From Gemmatimonadota bacterium (GTDB lineage Bacteria; Gemmatimonadota; Gemmatimonadetes; Longimicrobiales; Gaopeijiaceae): DNA of 45,087 nt. The position numbers and the translations under genes are program-made. The notes under the pieces were generated by a model. It did no database searches. It was given only the letters and a program-made list of their open reading frames with translations, and was not told the DNA's origin. This document shows, piece by piece, positions 1 to 7,242 of this stretch. Position 1 is the first letter of the stretch, and each line of letters starts with the position of its first letter. Where the stretch lies: NCBI GenBank assembly GCA_022822445.1, contig JAJEBR010000107.1, positions 1 through 45,087 on the forward strand. Reading direction: 5' to 3'.

Positions 1-65
1 ACCGCCCCCCGCCCCCACCCCACCCCCCCCAACCCCACCCCCCCCAACCCCGCCCCCCGCCCCCC
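1..65. other. C-rich low-complexity intergenic edge
   Basis: The first 65 bases are almost only C with scattered A and G on the plus strand, and end at the stop codon of the btuC-like gene. No gene or clear terminator hairpin is seen. Any partner ATPase gene (btuD) would lie beyond the left edge and cannot be assessed. Confidence 0.5.
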
Positions 66-1061
66 TCACCGCCGCCCCCCGCGCATCAGGAGCACCACGA
101 ATAGCGGCACCCCGGCCACCGCGGTGACCACCCCGGTCGGCAGCTCGGCCGGCGCGACCACCAGCCGGGCCACCGTGTCCGCCAGCAGGAGAAACGCGCT
201 CCCGGCCAGGAACGACGCGGGCAGGAGCAGGCGGTGATCGTTCCCCCACGCGAGCCGGACCGCGTGCGGCACGATCAGCCCGACGAAGCCGATCACGCCG
301 CCCGCCGCGACTGCCGCCCCCACCATCAGCGACGCGGCCAGGTAGGCGGTCAGCTTCACCCGCTGCACGGACGCGCCCAGGTAGTGGGCCACCTCCTCCC
401 CGCGCGAGAGCAGGTTGAAGGCGCGGGCCAGGGAGAGCACGGCGACCGAACCGGGCACGAGCAGCAGCGCCAGCACCCCGGTCGAGCCCCACTCGGCCCC
501 CGACAGGTTCCCCATCATCCAGAAGATCGCCGACCGGAAGGACTCCACGTCCGCGATCGAGAGCATCAGCAGGATGATCGCGTTGAAGAAGGCGCCGATG
601 ATCACCCCGGACAGGATCAGCACACGCGTGTCCATGCGGGCCGGAGATGCGCGCCGCGCGACTTCGAGGACCAGCACCATCGCGGCGATCGCCCCCAGAA
701 AGGCCCCCACCGGGAGCATCCACGGGATCGCCACGCCGAGCCCCGTGACGACTACCGCCACCGCCCCGACCGCCGCCCCGCCCGAGATGCCCAGCACGTA
801 CGGCTCGGCGAGCGGGTTGCGCAGGAGCGCCTGGAAGGTGCAGCCGCTGATCCCGAGCGCACCTCCGACGAGGGCGGCCAGGGCGGCTCGCGGCACCCGA
901 AGCTGCAGCAGGATGGATCGATCGGTGGGGTCGGCGCTGCCGGAAAGCGCCCGCCAGAGGTCGCCGGGCCCAAGGCCCGAGGCGCCGAAGGAGACGCTCA
1001 GGGCGAAGGCGGCCAGGACGGCCAGCGCGAGCAGCGCGATGCGGAGCGGTGTGCGCGTCAA
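66..1061 (-). CDS. btuC: FecCD/BtuC-type ABC transporter permease
   Basis: Inner-membrane permease of an ABC importer of the FecCD family, most likely for cobalamin because it follows a BtuF-like binding protein under a cobalamin riboswitch. The roughly 331-residue product has about ten hydrophobic segments and family motifs: a GGALGISG stretch after the second helix, LRNPLAEP, and GFVGLIVPH near the C-terminus, which in BtuC contacts the ATPase. A TTG start at 1061 is chosen because it overlaps the btuF stop codon (TTGA), the same coupling style as elsewhere in the window; a longer open frame upstream overlaps btuF entirely and is a shadow. The substrate (cobalamin versus ferric siderophore) is inferred from context. 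The cognate ATPase gene is not in the window. Confidence 0.88.
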   Translation of the reverse strand: MTRTPLRIALLALAVLAAFALSVSFGASGLGPGDLWRALSGSADPTDRSILLQLRVPRAALAALVGGALGISGCTFQALLRNPLAEPYVLGISGGAAVGAVAVVVTGLGVAIPWMLPVGAFLGAIAAMVLVLEVARRASPARMDTRVLILSGVIIGAFFNAIILLMLSIADVESFRSAIFWMMGNLSGAEWGSTGVLALLLVPGSVAVLSLARAFNLLSRGEEVAHYLGASVQRVKLTAYLAASLMVGAAVAAGGVIGFVGLIVPHAVRLAWGNDHRLLLPASFLAGSAFLLLADTVARLVVAPAELPTGVVTAVAGVPLFVVLLMRGGRR

Positions 1062-2020
1062 TGGCTTGATGGGTCGCCAGCCCGGCCGGGCGTTGCCGGC
1101 GGAAAGGCGTCTTCCGGCGGGCTCGGCTCCGCCGCCGGCACATCGGCGCCGTGCAGGAAACGGGCGAGGTGCGCCGCGGCTTCGGCCACCCGCGGCCCCG
1201 GGCGATTGAAGAGGTCGCCGTCGACGAGCAGGTAGCGCCCGGTGCGTACCGCCTCCAGCTCCCGCCAGCCCGGCGCCTCCAGCCAGGGGACCGCCCCCGC
1301 GCCGGCCGCGCCGCCCGGAATGACCAGCACGTCCGGCGCCCGCTGAAGCACCGCCTCCACGGACACCTGCGGCCAGCCCCGCGACGCGTCGGCGAAGATA
1401 TTGCGGCCCCCCGCCAGCGAGATCACCTCGTCGATGAAGGTCCCGGGCCCGGCCGTCTGCGGCGGATCGTGCCAGACCGAGTAGTAGACGGAGACGGGTT
1501 CGCGGCCCGCCACCGCCGCCGCCACCTCCGCGAGCGCCCGGTCCAGCGAGTCGATCACGGCCGCCGCCCGTTCCTCGCGCCCGAGCAGCGTCCCCAGCCG
1601 GTGCAGGTGGGAGCGCACGCCGTCGATCGTCTGCACGTCGGCCCGGTAGACGGGGATCCCGAGCGCCTCGGCCGGGTTCGCGACGGTCCGCTCGGTCGTC
1701 CCCGCCCAGCTGATCACCAGGTCGGGCTCCAGCCGCGCGAGCGCCTCCAGGTTGGGGCTCATCCCGTCGCCGAGCGAGGGGAGGTGCGCCAGCCCGGATG
1801 CGCGGTCGAAGCGGGTCCGGGCGATGAGCACCCCGGCGTCCAGGGCGGCGACCGATTCGGTCATCGAGGGAATCACCGAGAAGACCCGCCGGGCGGGCCC
1901 CGGAAGCGCCACCGTGCGGCCCACGTCGTCGGTGACGGAGATGGCGCCGGGCGGGGGCTCGTCGGGCTGTGCGCAGGCGATGAGGAGAAGAAATGTAAAG
2001 AGGGCATGACATTTTGTAAT
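1058..2020 (-). CDS. btuF: BtuF-like periplasmic cobalamin-binding lipoprotein
   Basis: Substrate-binding protein of the class III (helical backbone) type that delivers cobalamin to BtuC. A hydrophobic stretch ends in an LLIAC lipobox, so the mature protein is probably lipid-anchored. Family features include DDVGRTVALP near the N-terminus, RRVFSVIPSMTES, and LARLEPDLVISW. No ATG, GTG or TTG lies in frame near the signal peptide; the next upstream ATG would add about 36 Arg/Pro-rich residues copied from the leader. The start proposed here is ATT at 2020, at the same position within the 39-bp tandem dyad as the ATG of the lipoprotein gene starting at 35231. Length about 320 residues, close to other BtuF-like proteins. 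A cobalamin riboswitch lies about 150 bases upstream. Confidence 0.8.
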   Translation of the reverse strand: MTKCHALFTFLLLIACAQPDEPPPGAISVTDDVGRTVALPGPARRVFSVIPSMTESVAALDAGVLIARTRFDRASGLAHLPSLGDGMSPNLEALARLEPDLVISWAGTTERTVANPAEALGIPVYRADVQTIDGVRSHLHRLGTLLGREERAAAVIDSLDRALAEVAAAVAGREPVSVYYSVWHDPPQTAGPGTFIDEVISLAGGRNIFADASRGWPQVSVEAVLQRAPDVLVIPGGAAGAGAVPWLEAPGWRELEAVRTGRYLLVDGDLFNRPGPRVAEAAAHLARFLHGADVPAAEPSPPEDAFPPATPGRAGDPSSH

Positions 2021-2032
2021 GCCGACTTTACA
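1994..2032. promoter_or_regulatory. Tandem TGTAA-N8-TTACA dyad, copy A
   Basis: Two 18-bp dyads, 1994-2011 (TGTAA, 8 bases, TGACA) and 2015-2032 (TGTAA, 8 bases, TTACA), separated by 3 bases. Read on the minus strand the second dyad contains TAAAGT, usable as a -10 box, four bases before the ATT proposed as the btuF start. It is the first of six such elements in the window; no regulator is known to me for this arrangement. Confidence 0.7.
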
Positions 2033-2159
2033 GTTGGGCCGAGTGGGCCGACCGGTGCGGCCCGAATGCAACCGCGCTCGCTTGCGGCGGGGACCTTGCC
2101 CGCGGGTTCCGAACAGCCTGCCGGGATCCATCTTGTACACCGGTTTCCCTCCCTCGAAG

Positions 2160-2370
2160 GATGGTGCTTCGAATGACGAGGGGACCGCGTCTCCTGGCTC
2201 GAGGCGACGTCGCTCGCCTTCCCGGGGGGCTTTCACCCCAGTGGCAATCGAGCGGGTCGTGCCGGATCCGCGCGGGGATCCGGGCCTCCGACAGTGGCGG
2301 GGCCGCGCCGGCTTCAGACCGGACTTCCGGTGGCCTCCTCGCTGTCAACCGGGGGACGATAGCGAGCGCA
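2160..2370 (-). promoter_or_regulatory. Cobalamin riboswitch
   Basis: On the minus strand the conserved cobalamin aptamer elements occur in order: a GGAAGTCCGGT segment, a GGCGCGG segment followed by CCGCCACTGT (about 2291-2300), CCACTGG with CGGGAAGGC (about 2214-2250), and the B12 box GAGCCAGGAGAC at 2189-2200. This order matches the AdoCbl riboswitch core. It sits in the leader of btuF and btuC and would shut off cobalamin uptake when cofactor is abundant. Exact ends and expression platform are estimated. Confidence 0.88.
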
Positions 2371-2402
2371 GGCGCGAGGGGCAAGCGGAGACACGGCACC
2401 AC

Positions 2403-2442
2403 GCGAGTTCGCGCCGCGCGGGTTCGCGCCGCGCGAGTTCGG
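2403..2442. repeat. 15-bp tandem repeat, about 2.7 units
   Basis: Units of the form GCGAGTTCGCGCCGC at 2403-2417, 2418-2432 and a partial unit 2433-2442. It lies just upstream of the glycosyltransferase promoter and is one of several short tandem arrays at gene boundaries in this window. Confidence 0.7.
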
Positions 2443-2465
2443 ATTGCCAGGCCCTCTGGGCCGGT

Positions 2466-2471
2466 TACCTT
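2466..2471 (+). promoter_or_regulatory. -10 hexamer TACCTT of glycosyltransferase gene
   Basis: TACCTT ends six bases before the ATG at 2478, so transcription would begin at or next to the start codon, giving a leaderless mRNA. The same hexamer and spacing occur before the pheA remnant and the gene at 30109. Confidence 0.5.
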
Positions 2472-2477
2472 GGGAAC

Positions 2478-3611
2478 ATGCAGAGAATCCTCGTCCTGAA
2501 CTGGCAGGATCGCGAAAACCCGCAGGCCGGAGGCGCCGAGGAGCACGTCCACCAGGTATTCGGCCGGCTTGCCCAACGGGGATACGACGTGACGCTGCTG
2601 GCCTCCGGATTCCGGGGATGCGCCCCCCGCGCGCAGCTCGACGGCATCGCCGTGCACCGCACCGGCGGACGATACACCTTCTCCGTCGCCGCTCCCCTGT
2701 ACTATCGGGACCGGCTTGGTCACGAGCGCTGGGACGTGGTGGTGGACAACCTGAACAAGGTGCCGCTGTTCTCCCCGTGGTGGGTGTCGGCACCGGTGGT
2801 TCCGGTCGTTCACCACCTCTTCGGCGCCACGGCCTTCAGGGAGGCGAACCTGCCGCTCGCGACTGCGACCTGGCTGATGGAGCGCCCGCTTCCGCTCGCG
2901 TACGGTGACCTGCCGATGATCGCAGTCTCCCGGAGCACCCGCGACGATCTGATTGCGCGCGGCGTGCGCGCCCCGGTGGAAGTCATCCCGGTCGGGGTCG
3001 ACTCCTCCCGCTTCACGCCTCATCCCCGGGGACGAAAGACCACCGCGCCTTCACTCCTGTACCTGGGGCGGCTGAAGCGCTACAAGGGCGTCGATCTGCT
3101 CCTGCGCGCCGTGGCCAGGCTCGCGAAACAGGGACTTCACATCGACTTCGTGATCGCCGGCACGGGGGACGCGCGGCCCGAACTGGAGCATCTGGTGAGC
3201 GACCTGGGCATCGGCCACCAGGTCACCTTTGCCGGATTCGTGGACGAAGACACGAAGATCGATCTCATGCGCACCTCCTGGGTCCACGGACTCACGTCGG
3301 TGATCGAGGGATGGGGCATCACCGTGATCGAGGCGGGAGCCTGCGGCACGCCTTCCGTCGCCAGCGACGCGCCCGGACTGCGCGAGGCGTTGCTGGACGG
3401 CAAGACCGGCCTGCTCGTACCGCATGGGGACATCGAGGCGCTCGCCGGAGTGATCCGGCGCCTGGTCGAGAACGCCGAACTGCGCGGCCGGCTGGGCACC
3501 GGTGCACGCCATTACGCAGAATCGCTATCGTGGGAAAGGACCGGTGCTGCGGTCGAGCGGTTCCTGCTGGCCGCAGCTTCCGAAAACAACATGGAGACAC
3601 AAACGCAATGA
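2478..3611 (+). CDS. GT4-family glycosyltransferase
   Basis: Cytoplasmic retaining glycosyltransferase of family GT4 (GT-B fold), transferring a sugar from a nucleotide donor to a glycan or lipid acceptor. The N-terminal donor-side loop NPQAGGAEEHV is typical of GT4 enzymes (residues about 15-25). The C-terminal Rossmann domain begins near LLYLGRLKRYKGVD (residue about 190), and the E-x7-E motif EGWGITVIE followed by AGACGTPSVAS is present. Length is about 377 residues, normal for the family. The start at 2478 is supported by a TACCTT -10 element six bases upstream. Acceptor and donor cannot be told from sequence. It is followed by a nucleotide-sugar dehydratase remnant, so it may once have belonged to a larger polysaccharide locus. 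Confidence 0.85.
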   Translation: MQRILVLNWQDRENPQAGGAEEHVHQVFGRLAQRGYDVTLLASGFRGCAPRAQLDGIAVHRTGGRYTFSVAAPLYYRDRLGHERWDVVVDNLNKVPLFSPWWVSAPVVPVVHHLFGATAFREANLPLATATWLMERPLPLAYGDLPMIAVSRSTRDDLIARGVRAPVEVIPVGVDSSRFTPHPRGRKTTAPSLLYLGRLKRYKGVDLLLRAVARLAKQGLHIDFVIAGTGDARPELEHLVSDLGIGHQVTFAGFVDEDTKIDLMRTSWVHGLTSVIEGWGITVIEAGACGTPSVASDAPGLREALLDGKTGLLVPHGDIEALAGVIRRLVENAELRGRLGTGARHYAESLSWERTGAAVERFLLAAASENNMETQTQ

Positions 3612-3643
3612 GCCGGGAAACCGTTTAAGCCGATCACACCGGC

Positions 3644-3718
3644 ATGGACGCCAGGACCGCCCTGATCACCGGCGTCCTCGGAATGGACGGTTCGCACCTC
3701 GCGGGCAGGCCCGCCGGT
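3644..3718 (+). pseudogene. N-terminal remnant of a GDP-mannose 4,6-dehydratase-like gene
   Basis: An ATG at 3644 opens about 25 codons reading like the NAD-binding start of a short-chain sugar-nucleotide dehydratase (TALITGVLGMDGSHLAG, compared with TGxTGQDGSYLAE of the family). After this the frame loses all resemblance and runs through the palindromes to a stop at 3946. The rest of the roughly 320-residue enzyme is missing, so this is read as a deletion remnant. It follows the GT4 gene by 30 bases. Confidence 0.5.
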
Positions 3719-3815
3719 GTCGCCGCCTTCGTCCGGGACCCATCCGACGCCGTCCCCGCGCGTCCGCGTCCCAGCACGCCAGCACGGATTCACCCTCTTC
3801 AGAGGCCGTCACAGG

Positions 3816-3914
3816 AATTTTCCCGAGCGGGAAAATTGTTCACGATCCTGCACAGGAATCTTCCCGATCGGGAAAAAACTGCGTCAAATCCACTGAAATA
3901 TTCCCGATCGGGAC
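3816..3914. repeat. Three phased TTCCCGATCGGGAA palindromes
   Basis: Palindromes at 3816-3837 (AATTTTCCCG, AG, CGGGAAAATT), 3861-3874 (TTCCCGATCGGGAA, perfect) and 3901-3914 (13 of 14). Centres are 41 and 40 bp apart, close to four helical turns. The first two are each preceded by CACAGGAAT. They look like an operator array for a dimeric regulator, but no regulator gene is adjacent; the nearest genes are a dehydratase remnant and the end of cobC. The stretch 3719-4044 contains nothing else recognisable. Confidence 0.7.
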
Positions 3915-4044
3915 AATTCCCAGGACGCCTCCAGAAGCGGGTGTAGTACCAATGGGTGGGGAGTCCCAGGGTGGGAGTCCCATGAAGGGAGGCCCAGCTC
4001 TCGGCACCCCGGTCTCCGGCGCCTGTAGACGGGCAGCGGCCCGA

Positions 4045-4581
4045 CTATCGCTCAAACCGTTTCGATGCCAGGAAATCGAGACGCTGCTCGACCGTCTCCT
4101 CCCAGGCCAGGGCACCGGCCACGACATCGAGGCAGTGGACGACCCCGGCGTGCGCCATCAGGAAGTGGGCGCCCGGCTCAAGGTCCCCCCACCACGCGGC
4201 AACCCGCTCCTGAAACGCAGCCACCGTTTCGCCCCCGGGAGGCGAACTCGTGCGCCACGCGGCCATCCACTCGTCGACCTCGGCGCGCGGCACGTCACTC
4301 CAGGCGCGGCCCTCCCACGCCCCGTAGGACATCTCGCGCAGCCGGTCGTCCAGCCGGTGCGGAACGCCGAGCCTCGCGGACAGCAGTCCTCCCGGCCCGC
4401 GGCACCGCACGGCATCGGACGACCAGATCGTGTGCGGAGCGAATTCGGCCACGGCGGCCTCGATCCGGTCGGCGGCCTCGGCGGCGTTCAACCGCGTGGG
4501 CACGTCCGTCTGCCCGTAGAAGACCCCTTCGACGGCGACGGGGGCGTGCCGGATCGCGAGGAGGCGGATCGTCGGGGTCAT
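4045..4581 (-). CDS. cobC: Alpha-ribazole phosphatase-like histidine phosphatase
   Basis: Histidine phosphatase superfamily member of about 178 residues, expected to dephosphorylate alpha-ribazole 5'-phosphate or adenosylcobalamin 5'-phosphate in the last steps of cobalamin assembly. The catalytic motif is IRHAP near the N-terminus (RHA instead of the commoner RHG), followed by YGQTDVP, a central WSSDAVRC, EMSYGAWEGR with the acid-base glutamate region, and the second histidine in MAHAGVVH. The ATG at 4581 overlaps the cobS stop (ATGA). It is the last gene of a four-gene cob run. The assignment rests mainly on context, since the superfamily has many substrates. Confidence 0.82.
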   Translation of the reverse strand: MTPTIRLLAIRHAPVAVEGVFYGQTDVPTRLNAAEAADRIEAAVAEFAPHTIWSSDAVRCRGPGGLLSARLGVPHRLDDRLREMSYGAWEGRAWSDVPRAEVDEWMAAWRTSSPPGGETVAAFQERVAAWWGDLEPGAHFLMAHAGVVHCLDVVAGALAWEETVEQRLDFLASKRFER

Positions 4582-5411
4582 GGGCCGATGGACTGGGCCG
4601 CCAGGATTGTGAAAAGAATCACAATCTCGTTGATCTGCTCCGCCGCGCCGAGGAAGTCGCCTGTCACGCCGCCGGCCCGTGTCCGGAACCGCCAGCCGCA
4701 GAGGGTCGTGGCGGCAGCCATTCCTCCGGCGGCGGCCAGTGTGCCCGCCACCCCGATCACGGCGCCACCCGACAAAGCGCGCGCGTCTGGCGCACCGGCT
4801 GTCAGCCAATCCTCGGCTGCCAGCCCACCGCCGACCACCAGCGCGGCCACCGCCAACCCCGCCACCGTCGCCATCACTGCCTGCGCCGGCCCGGCCCGCG
4901 CAATCTGTCGGTTCTTCGCGTCCTCCCCGCTGACGTATGGCAGCGCGGCCATGAGCCACACGGGGCCGACGCGCGCCAGACAGTGCGCGAGGACCAGCGC
5001 GGCGGGGGCGGCGGCACCTAGCCCGGCGAGCAGGACCAGCCGGAAGCCGACGGAAATCACCAGCGCGAGAGCTCCGAAGGCGCCGACGCGGGAGTCCTTG
5101 AGGATGATGAAGATCTTCTCGCGGTCGTGAGCGGCGCCGCCCAGCGCGTCGGCGGTGTCGGCCAGACCGTCCTCGTGGAAGGCACCGGTCAGCAGGATCG
5201 ACACGACCAGGGCGGTCATCCCGGCGACCCACGGGCCGAGGGGGGCCGCCAGCGTCCACACCGCCGCGCACGCCGCTCCGAGGACCAGTCCCGCGAATGG
5301 GAACCAGCCGCTGGCCCACCGCCACTCTTCCTTCGAATAGGGGAAGCCGCCCGCCGGCACACGCGTCAGGAAGACGAACGCCGCGCGGGCGCCGCGCAGA
5401 ACGGTCCTCAC
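4578..5411 (-). CDS. cobS: Adenosylcobinamide-GDP ribazoletransferase
   Basis: Integral membrane cobalamin synthase joining adenosylcobinamide-GDP and alpha-ribazole. The about 277-residue protein starts with ARAAFVFLTRVPAGGFPYS, like CobS proteins (FLTRLP), has several hydrophobic segments and carries GAFHEDGLADTADALGG, the conserved acidic loop, near residue 95. It also has the HDREKIFIILKDSRVGAFG segment typical of the family. A GTG start at 5411 is chosen because it overlaps the cobU stop (GTGA). It sits between cobU and cobC, in pathway order. Confidence 0.93.
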   Translation of the reverse strand: MRTVLRGARAAFVFLTRVPAGGFPYSKEEWRWASGWFPFAGLVLGAACAAVWTLAAPLGPWVAGMTALVVSILLTGAFHEDGLADTADALGGAAHDREKIFIILKDSRVGAFGALALVISVGFRLVLLAGLGAAAPAALVLAHCLARVGPVWLMAALPYVSGEDAKNRQIARAGPAQAVMATVAGLAVAALVVGGGLAAEDWLTAGAPDARALSGGAVIGVAGTLAAAGGMAAATTLCGWRFRTRAGGVTGDFLGAAEQINEIVILFTILAAQSIGP

Positions 5412-5941
5412 TTGAGGCGCATCTCCAGCCCGGCGACCATGAGCACGACCTGGTCCGCCGCGGCGGCCAGTCGCTGGTTGGCGGCGCCGAGCCCGTCCTG
5501 GTACCAGCGGCCCAGGGCGGTCGGCGGGTGCACGCTCCATCCGACCTCGTTGGTCACGACGATCAACAGCCCCGTCCGCGTGTCGCGCGCGTGCAGGATC
5601 CCGTCCACCTCGGCGGCCATCGCGGCCAGCGCGGCGTCCTCGCTCTTTGCGCCCGCACGGCCGATGGCCATGCCGGTGAGCACGGTCACGCAGTCGAGCA
5701 GGACCGTGTTTGTGGCGGCGGCAAGGATCGCGTCGCCCGCGCCCTCCGGCGCCTCGATCGTGCGCCAGCCGGGGGGACGGCTGCGCCGGTGGGCCTCGAT
5801 CCGCTCGCGCATCTCGTCGTCGACGGCCTGGGCGGTCGCGATCACGGTCACGTCGTCGTCGCCCCGCGCGAGCGCCGCGTCCTGCGCCCAGCGGCTCTTC
5901 CCGGAGCGCACGCCGCCGGTCACGAGGACGAGTTCCATCAT
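5408..5941 (-). CDS. cobU: Adenosylcobinamide kinase / cobinamide-phosphate guanylyltransferase
   Basis: Bifunctional cytoplasmic enzyme that phosphorylates adenosylcobinamide and transfers GMP to it. The N-terminal P-loop VTGGVRSGKS is the CobU signature (residues about 7-16). Further features are VTVIATAQ, the HRRSRPPGW segment containing the guanylylated histidine, and VTNEVGWSVHP. Length is about 177 residues, normal for CobU. The ATG at 5941 overlaps the cobT stop codon. Two consecutive ATG codons make the start ambiguous by one residue. Confidence 0.95.
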   Translation of the reverse strand: MMELVLVTGGVRSGKSRWAQDAALARGDDDVTVIATAQAVDDEMRERIEAHRRSRPPGWRTIEAPEGAGDAILAAATNTVLLDCVTVLTGMAIGRAGAKSEDAALAAMAAEVDGILHARDTRTGLLIVVTNEVGWSVHPPTALGRWYQDGLGAANQRLAAAADQVVLMVAGLEMRLK

Positions 5942-7140
5942 GGGGTGCGTCCGCCGGGCTGGCCGTCCGGCGCCGGGGCTCCGCCTGCCCGGGCCGCGGA
6001 CTCGCCGCCCGCCGGACCCGAGATCCCCGCCGACTCGAAGGTCGCCATCTCGCGCAGCAGGGCGGCCGCTGCCCGCACGATCGGGATCGCGAGCGCGCTG
6101 CCGCTCCCTTCGCCCAGCCGCATCTCCAGGTCAAGCAGGGGAACGAGGCCGAGCGCGTCGAGGACCACGGCGTGACCGGGCTCCGTCGAGCGATGCGACG
6201 CGACGAGGTAGGGCGGCAGGGCGGGGCAGATCCGGCACGCCGCCAGCGCCGCGGCGGAAGAAATGAATCCGTCGACGAGCACGAGTGCCCCGCGTGCCGC
6301 TGCCCCGATCATCGCGCCCGCCATCGCCGCGATCTCGAGCCCGCCGACCTCGCGCAGCACCGCGACGGGGTCGGCGGGCCGTGAGCCCGGCCGCGCCGCA
6401 CGCCGAGCCCGCGCCACCCCGCGCTCCACCGCCGCCCGCTTCCGCGCAAGCCCCGCATCGCCGACCCCGGTGCCCCGGCCGACGACATCGGACGCCGCCG
6501 CCCCCGTCAGGCAGGCCGCGACCGCCGCTGCCGCAGTGGTGTTGCCGATCCCCATCTCGCCGACGCCCACGAGGAAGGGGCCGGGGCCGGCCGTTGCGGC
6601 GCCCGCCGGATTCGCGGCCGCGGCCAGGCCACCGCCCCCCGCCGCACCCCCCACCCCCACCCCCACCCCCAGCGCCGCCACCACCTCATCCGCCGTCATG
6701 GCCGGCTGCACGGAGAGATCCGCCGTCCCGGGCCGCACCTTGCGGTGCTCGATCCCGGCCATCCCGGCGAGATCCGCGGCCACGCCCGCATCCACCACCC
6801 GCACCTCGGCCCCGCAGGCCCGCGTGAGCACGTTGACGGCCGCGCCGCCGCCCGCAAAGTTCGCGCACATCTGTGCGGTCACCTCGGCCGGGTACGCCGA
6901 GACGCCCCGCGCGGCCACCCCGTGATCCGCCGCGAAGATGCAGACCACCGCCCGGCCCAGCGGCGGCGGCGGATCGCCCAGCACCACCCCGATCTGCAGC
7001 GCGAGCGCTTCCAGGCGCCCGAGGCTGCCCGGCGGCTTGGTGAGCGCGTCGAGGTGGGCCTGCACGGCGGCGGGATCGCCCGGGGGAGCGCCCACCCCCG
7101 CGATGGCGGCCTCGACCCGCGCGCCGACGGATCGGCTCAC
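5938..7140 (-). CDS. cobT: Nicotinate-nucleotide-dimethylbenzimidazole phosphoribosyltransferase
   Basis: CobT activates the lower ligand base to alpha-ribazole 5'-phosphate. Family motifs include LTKPPGSLGRLE, FAADHGVAARGVSAYP, GVGEMGIGNTTAAAA and the C-terminal LEMRLGEGSGSALA, whose glutamate is the expected catalytic base. The protein is about 400 residues, longer than the usual 350, because of a low-complexity Gly/Ala/Val insert (around residues 160-185, encoded near 6590-6680) and a Gly/Ala/Pro-rich C-terminal tail. The start is GTG at 7140, next to a tandem repeat array. It heads the cobT-cobU-cobS-cobC run; no cobalamin riboswitch is visible directly upstream. Confidence 0.93.
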   Translation of the reverse strand: MSRSVGARVEAAIAGVGAPPGDPAAVQAHLDALTKPPGSLGRLEALALQIGVVLGDPPPPLGRAVVCIFAADHGVAARGVSAYPAEVTAQMCANFAGGGAAVNVLTRACGAEVRVVDAGVAADLAGMAGIEHRKVRPGTADLSVQPAMTADEVVAALGVGVGVGGAAGGGGLAAAANPAGAATAGPGPFLVGVGEMGIGNTTAAAAVAACLTGAAASDVVGRGTGVGDAGLARKRAAVERGVARARRAARPGSRPADPVAVLREVGGLEIAAMAGAMIGAAARGALVLVDGFISSAAALAACRICPALPPYLVASHRSTEPGHAVVLDALGLVPLLDLEMRLGEGSGSALAIPIVRAAAALLREMATFESAGISGPAGGESAARAGGAPAPDGQPGGRTP

Positions 7141-7242
7141 GGACGGACCCGCTCACGGGCGGACCCGCTCACGGGGCGGGCGGCGCTCACGGACGGGGCG
7201 GCGCTCACGGGCGGGGCCGCGCTCAAGGGCGGGGCGCGCTCA
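7139..7242. repeat. 16-18 bp degenerate tandem repeat
   Basis: About six units beginning GCTCACGG and continuing with GC-rich sequence (for example GCTCACGGGCGGACCC), with periods of 16, 16, 18, 18, 18 and 17. The array fills the gap between the triple-RidA gene and cobT and touches the cobT start and the ridA end. Confidence 0.7.

Noticed and set aside
66..2012. 648-codon open frame covering btuC and most of btuF in another frame
   Set aside because: Only the btuC part has family motifs; the rest is an Arg/Ala/Gly-rich shadow of btuF, caused by high GC.
7139..7242. Possible CRISPR array
   Set aside because: Units are 16-18 bp without unique spacers and no cas genes are present; the same applies to the other tandem arrays.
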